Origin: Dysgonomonas sp. UBA7710
GTDB lineage: Bacteria; Bacteroidota; Bacteroidia; Bacteroidales; Dysgonomonadaceae
Length of the DNA stretch: 64,000 bases
Direction of reading: 5' to 3'
Assembly (NCBI RefSeq): GCF_002482385.1
Contig: NZ_DLFW01000036.1
Span: forward strand, 22,534-86,533
Under the pieces are notes generated by a model. That model was given only the letters and a program-made list of their open reading frames with translations, ran no database searches and was not told the DNA's origin. Positions 1-9,112 of the stretch are shown one piece after another (the first letter of the stretch is position 1; every line of letters starts with the position of its first letter). The position numbers were made by a program, and so were the translations under genes.

Positions 1-30
1 GTGTCTTGTCTACTCGTATCTCATATTACT
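1..30. repeat. Dispersed intergenic repeat, copy A
   Basis: The first bases contain CTTGTCTACTCGTA (5-18). The same 14 bases recur between ftsZ and ftsA (12962-12975), and a related inverted copy lies upstream of mutL. It is extragenic each time, so it looks like a genome-dispersed spacer repeat. Apart from this and the promoter, positions 1-197 show no gene. Confidence 0.5.
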
Positions 31-153
31 TAAAACTTACTACTTATCCCAACACTTCAAAGAGCTACAGCCAACAGCTTTTATATATAGATAAATGAAT
101 CCTGAAACGATAAAAAATAAAGCGCCCTACAGTATGATCTCGAAATAAATATC

Positions 154-161
154 TAATTTTG
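154..161 (+). promoter_or_regulatory. Bacteroidetes -7 box upstream of the 217-aa secreted protein
   Basis: TAATTTTG is an exact match to the -7 consensus TAnnTTTG. The expected transcript start is near 168, giving a leader of about 30 nt. No clear TTTG -33 element was seen at the usual distance. Confidence 0.45.
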
Positions 162-197
162 AGCCCAGACATTTTTTATTATTAACCGGCGTCCTCA

Positions 198-851
198 ATG
201 AAAAAACAGTTTTTACTCATCCTCCTGCTGACAGTATATTCCAATCTGTCGGCCAGTGTGTACACTCCCGATAAATTACTATACAATGGAAAAGAATACA
301 GCATAGTGGACAGCAAATACTTATCGCATTTTTTCATCAACAAAGCAGATCATGCAGAGACTACCCCTGATGGCGAAGTCATTGTATCTACCGGGCCCAG
401 ACAAGGTTATATAGGGACATTCCAGATCGAAGACAATCAGCTTTATGTAACAGCAATACAAAAATACTATATGGAGGATCTGCAAATAAAGAGGGAGAAT
501 GCATACACTTCGCTGTTTCCCAATACAACCCGGGCAAAAGCAGACTGGGTGTCGGGCCTGATGCTTGCGGGGGAAATACCCGAAGATGGTTTTAAGAACG
601 GGGACTCTCCAAAAAACTATATACTTCTGGAAATAAAAGACGGGACTATAATCAAGGAAAAGAAACTAAACAGAAAAGAACTGAATAACTTTAAGAAAAA
701 GCAATACCAGTCTTTCAGGAATACAGAAGAATACCATGCGGTTTTCGACCGCCTCAAAACCGAAGCTCCCGATTATATCTCCGACAAATCGATAGATGAA
801 ACAATAGAACTTTTCATATTGATACATTCTACCAGAATATTGACAGATTAG
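198..851 (+). CDS. Secreted protein of unknown function (217 aa)
   Basis: Not recognised as a named family. Residues 1-19 form a signal peptide (short basic start, hydrophobic core, SASVY cleavage-like region), so the protein is probably exported to the periplasm. There is no lipobox cysteine and no later membrane segment. The mature part is mixed alpha/beta in character with a charged, lysine-rich stretch around residues 150-170. It is monocistronic: a good -7 box lies 37 nt upstream and guaB has its own promoter downstream. The ATG at 198 directly precedes the signal peptide, which supports this start. No catalytic motif was identified. Confidence 0.75.
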   Translation: MKKQFLLILLLTVYSNLSASVYTPDKLLYNGKEYSIVDSKYLSHFFINKADHAETTPDGEVIVSTGPRQGYIGTFQIEDNQLYVTAIQKYYMEDLQIKRENAYTSLFPNTTRAKADWVSGLMLAGEIPEDGFKNGDSPKNYILLEIKDGTIIKEKKLNRKELNNFKKKQYQSFRNTEEYHAVFDRLKTEAPDYISDKSIDETIELFILIHSTRILTD

Positions 852-962
852 CAAATCAGACTAATTAACGTTTAATTGTTAAAATTCAAACCGACTCTAA
901 AATTATTTGACAAATCCGCATCTTTTTTAATCAAAAAGAAACTCCGTTTGCCAAAAAATGAC

Positions 963-970
963 TATATTTG
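963..970 (+). promoter_or_regulatory. guaB promoter, -7 box
   Basis: TATATTTG exactly matches TAnnTTTG and lies 31 nt before the guaB ATG, giving a leader of about 25 nt. A TTTG at 947-950 is closer than the usual -33 spacing, so the upstream half is uncertain. Confidence 0.5.
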
Positions 971-1001
971 CACGCAATAAATTTCAAAAGCTCTTTTATA
1001 T

Positions 1002-2477
1002 ATGTCTTTTATTGCAGATAAAGTAGTCATGGATGGATTGACATTCGACGATGTATTGTTGATCCCCGCTTATTCAGAAGTTCTCCCACGCGAAGTCGAT
1101 CTCTCGACAAGTTTCTCACGCAATATCAAATTAAATATCCCAATCGTTTCGGCGGCTATGGACACAGTCACGGAAGCTAAACTGGCCATTGCCATCGCCC
1201 GCGAAGGAGGTATTGGTGTTATACATAAAAATATGTCGATCGAAGCCCAGGCCCAACAGGTAAGATTCGTAAAACGTGCCGAAAACGGCATGATCTCAAA
1301 TCCCGTAAGCATCCTTCGCGACAAAACGGTAGGCCAGGCACTTGCTATGATGGCCGAATTTAAAATCGGAGGTATTCCTGTTGTAGACACCAACAACTAT
1401 CTTGTGGGTATCGTTACCAACCGCGACCTGCGATTCCGCCGCGATATGAACCAGCTGATAGACGATGTGATGACCAAAGACAGGATTATCACTACACGCC
1501 AGAGCACCGATCTGGAAGCCGCGGCAGACATCCTTCAACAGCACAAAATAGAAAAACTGCCTGTAGTAGATTCCGAAAACAGGCTGATCGGGCTGATTAC
1601 ATACAAAGACATAACTAAAGCTAAAGATAAACCGTTCGCATGCAAAGACGAACACGGACGTTTGCGTGTCGCTGCCGGAGTGGGCGTGACATATGATACG
1701 CTGGACCGCGTAGCCGCATTGGTCGAAGCGGGAGTAGATGCCATTGTTATAGACACAGCGCACGGTCATTCGAAAGGGGTAGCCGATATGCTGAAAAGAG
1801 TAAAAGCTGCTTATCCCGGTATAGACGTCGTAGTGGGTAACATCGCCACAGGCGAAGCTGCCAAATATCTGGTAGATGCAGGAGCCGATGCGGTGAAAGT
1901 AGGTATCGGGCCGGGTTCTATCTGTACTACACGTGTAGTCGCGGGAATCGGTGTTCCGCAATTATCAGCTATCTATGACGTTGCCAAAACGCTGAAAGGA
2001 ACAGGAGTTCCGTTAATTGCCGACGGAGGTCTGCGCTATTCGGGAGATATAGTAAAAGCCTTGGCGGCCGGAGGTTATTCGGTAATGATGGGCTCATTAC
2101 TTGCCGGAGTGGAAGAATCTCCCGGCGAAACTATTATATTCAACGGACGTAAATTCAAATCATATCGTGGAATGGGCTCTCTCGAAGCAATGGAAAAAGG
2201 CTCGAAAGACCGCTACTTCCAGGATATGGAAGCCGATATAAAGAAGCTTGTACCCGAAGGCATCGCCGCCCGTGTACCATTCAAAGGCTCACTGTTCGAA
2301 GTTGTTTACCAGATGACGGGCGGTCTGCGCGCAGGTATGGGTTATTGCGGAGCCAATAACATAGAAACCCTGCATAACGCTAAGTTTACACGCATCACAA
2401 ATGCCGGAGTGGCTGAAAGCCATCCGCACGATGTGGCAATAACAAGCGAAGCACCGAATTACAGCCGCGGAGAATAA
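1002..2477 (+). CDS. guaB: Inosine-5'-monophosphate dehydrogenase
   Basis: GuaB oxidises IMP to XMP with NAD+, the committed step of GMP synthesis, in the cytoplasm. The 491-aa length is typical. The order is the N-terminal half of the TIM barrel, a pair of CBS domains at about residues 98-210 inserted in the barrel, and the catalytic loop GIGPGSICTTR with the nucleophilic cysteine at about residue 308. The flap and C-terminal region (GMGSLEAM, YRG) are present. The gene stands alone, with its own -7 box upstream and a strong hairpin terminator downstream. The start is fixed by the conserved N-terminal GLTFDDVLLIP motif. No anomalies were seen. Confidence 0.97.
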   Translation: MSFIADKVVMDGLTFDDVLLIPAYSEVLPREVDLSTSFSRNIKLNIPIVSAAMDTVTEAKLAIAIAREGGIGVIHKNMSIEAQAQQVRFVKRAENGMISNPVSILRDKTVGQALAMMAEFKIGGIPVVDTNNYLVGIVTNRDLRFRRDMNQLIDDVMTKDRIITTRQSTDLEAAADILQQHKIEKLPVVDSENRLIGLITYKDITKAKDKPFACKDEHGRLRVAAGVGVTYDTLDRVAALVEAGVDAIVIDTAHGHSKGVADMLKRVKAAYPGIDVVVGNIATGEAAKYLVDAGADAVKVGIGPGSICTTRVVAGIGVPQLSAIYDVAKTLKGTGVPLIADGGLRYSGDIVKALAAGGYSVMMGSLLAGVEESPGETIIFNGRKFKSYRGMGSLEAMEKGSKDRYFQDMEADIKKLVPEGIAARVPFKGSLFEVVYQMTGGLRAGMGYCGANNIETLHNAKFTRITNAGVAESHPHDVAITSEAPNYSRGE

Positions 2478-2510
2478 ATACGATCGCATAAATTCTGAAA
2501 TAAATTAAGG

Positions 2511-2548
2511 CTCTGTATGTTAATAAAAACATACAGAGTTTTTATTTT
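2511..2548 (+). terminator. Rho-independent terminator of guaB
   Basis: CTCTGTATGTT (2511-2521) pairs perfectly with AACATACAGAG (2528-2538) and is followed by TTTTTATTTT. The stem is 11 bp with a 6-nt loop and a U-tract. Confidence 0.85.
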
Positions 2549-2584
2549 AGAATATTTTAAAACATTATGAGCTTATATTTCTTG

Positions 2585-2592
2585 TATCTTTG
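2585..2592 (+). promoter_or_regulatory. -7 box for the periplasmic foldase operon
   Basis: TATCTTTG matches TAnnTTTG exactly, 31 nt before the next start codon, just after the guaB terminator. Confidence 0.5.
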
Positions 2593-2623
2593 TGTCTGGT
2601 TTATTTTTACATAGCTTACTTGT

Positions 2624-4639
2624 ATGATAAAAAAGCTTTCTTTATTATTCTTCGCACTACTTGCTACATTGTGTACATTTGCACAACAGGACGAGACTGT
2701 CGTGTTCACAATAGATGGGATACCCGTGTATAAGTCAGAGGTCGAATACGCCTACAAAAAAGGAAATAACAATGCCGAAACCAAGCAGAACTTCGCCGAC
2801 TTTGTAAATTCATATGTAGATTTCAAACTGAATGTAACTGAAGCTAAAGCTCAACAACTGGATACAACAGCGTCTTATCGGCGGCAGCTTTCATCCTACA
2901 GGTCGCAGATGGCCCAGAAATATATGAATAATACCGACTATGAGGATGAATATATAGAGAAGATATATAAGCGGATGCAGGAAAATGTAGAGATCAACCA
3001 TGTCATGTTCCCATTCGACAATGAAGAAATAGTACTCCCTGCCGATACTTTGAGGGCATACAAGAAGGCGATGGAAGCCAGAGCCAGAATCCTGAAAGAC
3101 GGATTCACCGGAGCAGAACTGAGTACCCCGCGTTCGGGTGCGGGATTCTACCCCCGCGCCGAATCCCGCAACGGATACATAGGGTGGGTATCACCTTTCA
3201 TGTTTGCCGCCAAAGTAGAAGATGCCATATACAGCCTGCCACTAAACGAACTAAGCATGCCGATACGTGCAGCCCGGGGATATCATATTGTACAAATACT
3301 GAATAGACGTCCCGCAATGGGAGCAGTGGAAATAGAACAAGTCGTGTTTAACTTCTCACATCTGCCTCCATCACAGCAGCAGATAGACAGTGTGGGAAAA
3401 GTAGCGTGGAGAGAATATGAAAACATAAAGTCTCCGGCAGATTACCAGTCTCTTTGCGATTTATTTTCCAAAGTGCATAAAATGGAAGCCAACGGATGTT
3501 ACTTCGGTATTGTAAAACTGGACTCGAACCTGCCTATGGATTTTACTATGGCAGCTTTCAATCTGGAAAATGCCGGTGATATAAGTAAGCCGGTGATGTC
3601 AAACTATGGCTACCACATTATAAGGCTATTACGGAAAATACCGGCAGAGAGTCTTGATGTAATGAGAAATCAGTTACGGGAAAGAATACTGAAAAGCGAT
3701 AAAGTTCAAGCACTTAGCGACGAGAAAAGACACAGGCTGAAAAGTAATTTTAATGTTACAGTCAACAAAGAAGCTTTCTCCAAATTATATGAAATAACAG
3801 AAACCGTATCACCACGTGATTCGGTGTTTCTGAAAATGATAAAGAACGGTGACGAAATCCTGTTCGATATCGACGGACAAAGGGCATATCCGGTCCGCGA
3901 ATTTGCCAAGTATATCAATTACAGGCAAAAAGAAAGGACAAAAAATACGGATGATATCACAATCATGCAGACGGAAGAAGCCTCTCCTTATAGTCTGTCG
4001 TCGGATATACTCAACGAATATTTCGAAGGTTTTCAGGCAATCCTGCTATCCGACTATGAAGAAGATACACTCGACAAGAGATTTCCAGACTTTGCCCGCA
4101 CTATGAATGAATTTTCCGACGGTCTGTTATATTATGACGTACAAAATAAAAATGTATGGGAACGCTCAAAAACCGATGCGGACGGACTGGCAGCCTGTTT
4201 CGACAAAAACAAAGTGAAATATTCATTGGATGGCCCTAAATATAAAGGCATGGTGGTATATGCAAAGAGTGAGGATATACTGAAGAAAGCCGAGGCCGTC
4301 TCTAAAAGGACAAAATCCCCTGAAATTTTCATCAAAGAGGTAGATGCCACGCTGAACAAGGACTCTTTACAAGTCAAAATTGAGCGGGGACTATGGATAA
4401 AAGGCAGCAATGCATATGTAGACAATAAAATATATGAAGGTGCTACCCCTGCCCCATTCAAAGGATATCCGTATTTCTTCGTAACCGGAAAGTTTATAAA
4501 TGCCCCTGAGGACTATACTGATGTCCGTTACGCAGTGGAGCTGGATTATCAGGAAAAACTGGAAAAAGACTGGACAACTTACCTCCGCAATAAATACAAA
4601 GTAGATATTAACAAGCCGGCATTAAATCTGAAACAATGA
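2624..4639 (+). CDS. Periplasmic peptidyl-prolyl isomerase/chaperone, PpiC/SurA type (671 aa)
   Basis: A signal peptide covers residues 1-20 (ends TFAQ). The N-terminal SurA/PpiD-like chaperone segment (VNSYVDFKLNVTEAKAQ) is followed by two parvulin-type (PpiC) regions at roughly residues 120-230 and 235-340. Both have the usual landmarks: a glycine-rich turn, and GYHIVQIL in the first and GYHIIRLL in the second. The C-terminal 300 residues have no recognised domain. The family catalyses cis/trans proline isomerisation and escorts outer-membrane proteins. The stop overlaps the next start by ATGA, so the two are translationally coupled. Neighbouring foldases and an LptA-like gene suggest an outer-membrane biogenesis operon. 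Confidence 0.85.
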   Translation: MIKKLSLLFFALLATLCTFAQQDETVVFTIDGIPVYKSEVEYAYKKGNNNAETKQNFADFVNSYVDFKLNVTEAKAQQLDTTASYRRQLSSYRSQMAQKYMNNTDYEDEYIEKIYKRMQENVEINHVMFPFDNEEIVLPADTLRAYKKAMEARARILKDGFTGAELSTPRSGAGFYPRAESRNGYIGWVSPFMFAAKVEDAIYSLPLNELSMPIRAARGYHIVQILNRRPAMGAVEIEQVVFNFSHLPPSQQQIDSVGKVAWREYENIKSPADYQSLCDLFSKVHKMEANGCYFGIVKLDSNLPMDFTMAAFNLENAGDISKPVMSNYGYHIIRLLRKIPAESLDVMRNQLRERILKSDKVQALSDEKRHRLKSNFNVTVNKEAFSKLYEITETVSPRDSVFLKMIKNGDEILFDIDGQRAYPVREFAKYINYRQKERTKNTDDITIMQTEEASPYSLSSDILNEYFEGFQAILLSDYEEDTLDKRFPDFARTMNEFSDGLLYYDVQNKNVWERSKTDADGLAACFDKNKVKYSLDGPKYKGMVVYAKSEDILKKAEAVSKRTKSPEIFIKEVDATLNKDSLQVKIERGLWIKGSNAYVDNKIYEGATPAPFKGYPYFFVTGKFINAPEDYTDVRYAVELDYQEKLEKDWTTYLRNKYKVDINKPALNLKQ

Positions 4640-5502
4640 AAAAGATCCTTATGTGCTTACATCTGTTTTTTATAGTTTTCATAGCATTTTCCTGTAGTGG
4701 AAGAGGAACAGCTGATGCTGACCGGGCGTTAAATCCGATTGTCACTGTGGGAGATAAAACCCTCTACCAGGCCGATCTGGACGAAATCATCCCCATGGGA
4801 CTATCTGCTGAAGACAGTACTGCGGCAGCCAAATCTTATATCGACATATGGGTAAACGACCAGCTGATGTACAATAAGGCTCTGCAAAACATTATAAACA
4901 AGAAGGATATAGACGAATTAGTAGAAAGTTACAAAAAGTCGCTGATTACAAGTTCATATCAGGAACAACTGCTAAAAGAGCATTTTTCAAAATCCGTTTC
5001 GGAAAATGAACTGAAAGCATACTATGAGCAGAATAAGGACAAATTTAAGCTGGAAGACAACATTATAAAGGGCCTGTATCTGAAAATCCCCGCGAACTCA
5101 AAACAACTTGCGAATTTTCAGAAATGGTACAAACAGGGAAATGATGCCGCAATAGAAAATATTGAAAAGAACACATTACAGAATGCGGTGGCCTACGAAT
5201 ATTTTTATGACAAATGGGTAGGACTGGTCGACGTACTGGAAAATATGCCTCCTGCCGTTACTGATAAAAAAATATTTCTTCAAAGGAATAAAAATCTGGA
5301 ATTGCGCGATTCTTCATTCGTTTATCTATTGAATATCAAGGAATATGAACTGGCAGGAAGCGAGGCTCCATACGATTATATAAAAGGCCAACTGTCCGAA
5401 ATGTATATGGAACAAAAGAAAGCCGATTACTTGCAGCAAGTGAAAAAAGACTTGTATGACAAAGCAGTTTCGGATGAAGAAATTAAGTTTTATAACAAAT
5501 AG
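4636..5502 (+). CDS. SurA-N-like lipoprotein chaperone without an obvious isomerase domain (288 aa)
   Basis: The signal peptide ends in a lipobox (AFSC, cysteine about residue 20), so this is a lipoprotein. The segment DLDEIIPMG...IDIWVNDQLMYNKAL resembles the helical N-terminal chaperone domain of SurA/PrsA proteins. An ELKAYYEQNKDKFKLEDN linker follows that normally precedes a PpiC domain, but the characteristic parvulin motifs (GYHI, GG-F/W turn) are not seen afterwards. It may therefore be a chaperone-only paralogue. It overlaps the preceding gene by 4 nt. The family assignment is from motif pattern only. Confidence 0.75.
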   Translation: MKKILMCLHLFFIVFIAFSCSGRGTADADRALNPIVTVGDKTLYQADLDEIIPMGLSAEDSTAAAKSYIDIWVNDQLMYNKALQNIINKKDIDELVESYKKSLITSSYQEQLLKEHFSKSVSENELKAYYEQNKDKFKLEDNIIKGLYLKIPANSKQLANFQKWYKQGNDAAIENIEKNTLQNAVAYEYFYDKWVGLVDVLENMPPAVTDKKIFLQRNKNLELRDSSFVYLLNIKEYELAGSEAPYDYIKGQLSEMYMEQKKADYLQQVKKDLYDKAVSDEEIKFYNK

Positions 5503-5550
5503 AATATAACTTCTTTTTTTACGTTAAGAGAAAAAGTAATACATTATCAC

Positions 5551-5558
5551 TATATTTA
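5551..5558 (+). promoter_or_regulatory. Possible -7 box before surA
   Basis: TATATTTA differs from TAnnTTTG at one base and lies 26 nt before the preferred ATG of the next gene. An internal promoter is plausible given the 81-nt gap. Confidence 0.35.
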
Positions 5559-5583
5559 CGCGATTTTTTAATTGAACATACAA

Positions 5584-6969
5584 ATGGTAAAACAGGCCGG
5601 AAAATTTATTTTATTAGCAATACTATTAAGTTCGGGGCTTTTGTGTAAGGCTCAGGACAATATTATCGACCAGATAATCTGGGTAGTAGGAGATGAAGCT
5701 ATACTAAAGTCGGATGTAGAAAAAGCCCGGCAGATGATGCTGTCGAGGGGTGAACGTATCGAAGGTGACCCGTATTGCCTGATACCCGAACAGCTGGCTG
5801 TACAAAAACTGTTTCTCGACCAGGCCAAGATAGACAGTATAGATGTACCTACGGCAGAAGTATCCAGAGGAGTAACCCGTCAGGAAAACATGGTTATTGC
5901 CAATCTGGGTTCTAAAGAAAAAGTAGAAGAATACCTTCAGGCTTCGATGAGCCAGTTGCGTGAAGAGTGGAGGGAAGAAATCCGGAATGGCTATCTGGTA
6001 TCGGAAGTAAAGAAAAAACTGGTAGGCAAAAAAAGCAGCCTGACCCCGTCGGAAGTAAGAAGATATTACGCTCAATTGCCTCAGGACAGCTTGCCATATA
6101 TACCCACTACCGTAGAAGTTCAGATAATTACAAACGAACCGATAGTTCCTCTGGCTGAGATAGATAAAGTAAAAGAACGCCTTAGAGATTTCACGAACAG
6201 GGTAAATGCAGGTGAAAGCTTCTCCACACTGGCAATTATGTATTCCGAAGACGGCTCTGCCCAAAACGGAGGCGAAACCGGATTCAGCGGACGTGCAAGC
6301 TGGGTTACGGAGTTCTCCAATATGGCTTTCTCGCTGAACGACCCAAAAAAAGTATCCAATATAGTAGAAACCGAGTATGGATTCCATATTATCCAGTTGA
6401 TCGAACGTAGAGGTGACCTGATAAATGTACGCCATATCCTGCTTCGCCCGAAAGTACCGGAAGCTGAATTTGAAAAAGCAATCGCCAAGATGGACTCCAT
6501 CGCCAAGGATATAAAGCAAAATAAGTTTACATTCGAAGATGCGACTGTATTGTCATTCGACAAAGATACCCGCAAGAACAACGGACTGATGGTAAACCGC
6601 AGGGAAAGTTCAAATTATGGAACACCACGCTTCCTGAAAGAGGAACTTCCCCCGGCTGTAGCTATCGCTGTGGATAAGTTGAAAGTAGGTGAGGTATCAG
6701 CTCCGTTCAGAATGAAGACAGATAACGGTAAAGAAGTCGTAGCCATCGTAAAACTCAGAAGCCGCACCGAAGGACACGTAGCCAATGTATCCGACGACTA
6801 TCAGGCCCTGAAAGAAATAGTAGAAGCACATAAACAAGAGGAAATACTCCGCAAATGGCTCCAAACAAAGATTAAGGATACATACGTTTTCATTGACGAA
6901 AACTGGCGAAACTGTGATTTCCAATATTCCGGATGGATTAAAGATAATAGTACTAATAAGATTAAATAA
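5584..6969 (+). CDS. surA: SurA-like periplasmic chaperone/peptidyl-prolyl isomerase (461 aa)
   Basis: A signal peptide occupies residues 1-23 (ends CKAQ). The mature start IDQIIWVVGDEAILKSDVE is the classic SurA N-terminal domain. Two parvulin domains follow, at about residues 170-275 and 280-395, with SEDGSAQNGGETGF, EYGFHIIQLI and VRHILLRP as landmarks. The family shepherds beta-barrel proteins to the BAM complex. An upstream in-frame TTG at 5572 exists, but the ATG at 5584 directly precedes the signal peptide and is preferred. It is the third folding factor in a row. Confidence 0.9.
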   Translation: MVKQAGKFILLAILLSSGLLCKAQDNIIDQIIWVVGDEAILKSDVEKARQMMLSRGERIEGDPYCLIPEQLAVQKLFLDQAKIDSIDVPTAEVSRGVTRQENMVIANLGSKEKVEEYLQASMSQLREEWREEIRNGYLVSEVKKKLVGKKSSLTPSEVRRYYAQLPQDSLPYIPTTVEVQIITNEPIVPLAEIDKVKERLRDFTNRVNAGESFSTLAIMYSEDGSAQNGGETGFSGRASWVTEFSNMAFSLNDPKKVSNIVETEYGFHIIQLIERRGDLINVRHILLRPKVPEAEFEKAIAKMDSIAKDIKQNKFTFEDATVLSFDKDTRKNNGLMVNRRESSNYGTPRFLKEELPPAVAIAVDKLKVGEVSAPFRMKTDNGKEVVAIVKLRSRTEGHVANVSDDYQALKEIVEAHKQEEILRKWLQTKIKDTYVFIDENWRNCDFQYSGWIKDNSTNKIK

Positions 6970-6980
6970 ACCGAAATCAA

Positions 6981-7115
6981 GTAGCTGTTTAAATCTTATT
7001 GGTGTTCTTCTATGAGTTTTTGAAACAGATTTTATCCTCAAAACAATATAAACAGAATGCCAAAGGGAGAAAATGGCTACATAAAATATTATCTCGGTAA
7101 AATTTAAACAGTTAC
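6981..7115. repeat. Short inverted repeat pair between surA and the OstA-like gene
   Basis: GTAGCTGTTTAAAT (6981-6994) and the reverse complement of 7102-7115 (GTAACTGTTTAAAT) match at 13 of 14 positions and enclose about 107 bp without coding potential. It could be a small inverted-repeat element or chance in AT-rich DNA. Confidence 0.3.
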
Positions 7116-7152
7116 TAAAAAAGACGTGTTCAATAAACTTATAAAATATGCG

Positions 7153-9036
7153 ATGCAAAGGCATAGAATACCTCTGGTGAGTGTTCTGTGCCTCATTGCT
7201 CTTTATGCTTCGGCCCAATCCATGTTATCACCACGGGTGAAGCCGGATATTACACAAGTCCCCAAAAAACCGCAGGACCCTGTGAAACAGCAGCCTGCAA
7301 GCAAAGGCGGTGTCAAAATAATTGAGCTGGTCAGTTCTAAAAGACTGATAAGACGGCCGGATTTTGAGCCGCAGGTCTTAAAAGACAGTGTTATATTCTT
7401 GCACGACGGAGCTTATCTCTACTGCGACAGCGCCTATTGGGATGAAAAGCAGAATTCTTTCGAGGCTTTCAGCAATGTCCGTATGGAACAAGGCGATACC
7501 CTGTTCCTGAACGGAAGATATATGCATTATGACGGGAATACGAAGCTGGTGAAAGTCCGCGAGAATGTGAATCTGGAACATTCTCCCAAAAGTAAAAGAA
7601 ACCCGATAACATTGTTTACCGACAGTCTTAATTATGACCGGACTATGAATCTCGGTTATTATTTCGACGGCGGTATGCTTGTGGATTCGCTCAACGAATT
7701 GACCTCTTTCTGGGGACAATACGAACCTAATATCCGGATTGCCACATTCAAGGATAGCGTCATCTTGAAGAATCCGAATTTTACCCTTTATTCGGACAAG
7801 CTGAAATACAATACGAACGAGAAAGTCGCTATATTCACCACTCCCACCGAAATAGTATCCGACAGCGGAGTCATATACACCAGTAACGGGTGGTACAATA
7901 CAGAAACAGAAAGGTCACTCCTTCTCGACCAGTCTACAGTAATGAATAAAGAAGGAAACCGTTATCTCAGGGGTGATTCCATCTTTTATTACAAGACATT
8001 GGGCTATGGCGAAGTATTCGGTAATATGTTTTTACAGGATACTGTAAAGAAAATAATCCTTATCGGTAATTACGGTTATTATAATGAACTTAACAATTCG
8101 GCATTAGCTACCGATTCTGCATATTGCATCGAGTATTCGCAGGGAGACAGCTTGTATATACATGCCGATACCCTGAAATTACTGACAATTATAGACAGCA
8201 GTTATATTCCTAAGATAAAACCTGTTGCAGTAGATTCTCTCGTAAAACCCGAACCTCTGATCCTGGACTCTCTGGCCAGGGATTCTTTGCATATCATCGA
8301 CCGTTTCCAAAACGATTCGGCGCGGGTAGATATGGGCCTTCCTGCGGATACTATGCCGCTTTACACGGTACCTGCACTACAACAGCCTACAGATACTGCC
8401 CGGAAAGAGTTTCGTCTGATAAAAGCCTATTATGGAGTAAGGTTCTACCGTTCCGATATGCAAGGCGTATGTGATTCCCTGCAGTTCAACTCGAAGGATT
8501 CCATCATCCACATGTACCGGGACCCTATATTGTGGAATACCAACAGGCAGCTGTCGGGTGACACGATAGATATATTCATGAATGACAGTACCATTGACCG
8601 GATGCATATAAAGCAGTATAGTTTCTCTATCGAAGAAAAAGACTCTATACACTTCAACCAGCTGAAAAGCCGTTCGATGAAAATTTTCTTCGAAAATAAG
8701 AAAGTAAAAAGAGTGTTGGCCGAAGGAAACGTGGAAACAATAGCCTATCCGGAAGAACGGGACGGTACACTAAACGGTGTCCTCAACTGGCTGGAAGGTA
8801 GTTACCTGCAGATTTTCATGAACGACGGACAGTTCGAAAAGTTAGTAGTCTGGCCTAAGCCTGTAGGCAAAACAACGCCTTTCCATCTGGTGACAACCGA
8901 ACAATTGAGACTAAAGGACTTTTACTGGTACGATTATATAAGACCTCTGGACAAAGACGATATATTCAGGAAAGCTCCTAAAAAAGCCGGGGATGTACGA
9001 CCTAAACGTCCGGCGGTTTTTGACAGGGAAGAATAA
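7153..9036 (+). CDS. OstA/LptA-like LPS-transport family protein (about 627 aa)
   Basis: A signal peptide (MQRHRIPLVSVLCLIALYASAQS) precedes a long series of beta-strand repeats of the OstA/LptA type. Examples are the DGAYLYCDSAYWDEKQNSFEA region and successive 'L.GD.l....' strands. LptA-fold proteins form a periplasmic bridge carrying lipopolysaccharide to the outer membrane; the large Bacteroidetes versions are much longer than E. coli LptA. A GTG at 7126 would add nine residues; the ATG at 7153 gives a cleaner signal peptide. Its position after three periplasmic folding factors supports an outer-membrane assembly role. Confidence 0.8.
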   Translation: MQRHRIPLVSVLCLIALYASAQSMLSPRVKPDITQVPKKPQDPVKQQPASKGGVKIIELVSSKRLIRRPDFEPQVLKDSVIFLHDGAYLYCDSAYWDEKQNSFEAFSNVRMEQGDTLFLNGRYMHYDGNTKLVKVRENVNLEHSPKSKRNPITLFTDSLNYDRTMNLGYYFDGGMLVDSLNELTSFWGQYEPNIRIATFKDSVILKNPNFTLYSDKLKYNTNEKVAIFTTPTEIVSDSGVIYTSNGWYNTETERSLLLDQSTVMNKEGNRYLRGDSIFYYKTLGYGEVFGNMFLQDTVKKIILIGNYGYYNELNNSALATDSAYCIEYSQGDSLYIHADTLKLLTIIDSSYIPKIKPVAVDSLVKPEPLILDSLARDSLHIIDRFQNDSARVDMGLPADTMPLYTVPALQQPTDTARKEFRLIKAYYGVRFYRSDMQGVCDSLQFNSKDSIIHMYRDPILWNTNRQLSGDTIDIFMNDSTIDRMHIKQYSFSIEEKDSIHFNQLKSRSMKIFFENKKVKRVLAEGNVETIAYPEERDGTLNGVLNWLEGSYLQIFMNDGQFEKLVVWPKPVGKTTPFHLVTTEQLRLKDFYWYDYIRPLDKDDIFRKAPKKAGDVRPKRPAVFDREE

Positions 9037-9041
9037 TCCGG

Positions 9042-9108
9042 TTACGAGTTACAAAGAGACAAGATACAAGTAATTTTGAAATCTTGAAATTCTAAATCTT
9101 GAAATACA
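9042..9108. repeat. Two dispersed intergenic repeat motifs upstream of mutL
   Basis: Positions 9042-9068 contain an inverted relative of the CTTGTCTACTCGTA repeat (GTTACGAGTTAC followed by GAGACAAGATAC). It is followed by a run of TTGAAAT/TCTTGAAAT units to 9107, related to the repeats at 18838-18910 and 20259-20350. The gap between the two genes is made almost wholly of these motifs. Confidence 0.5.
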
Positions 9109-9112
9109 ATAA

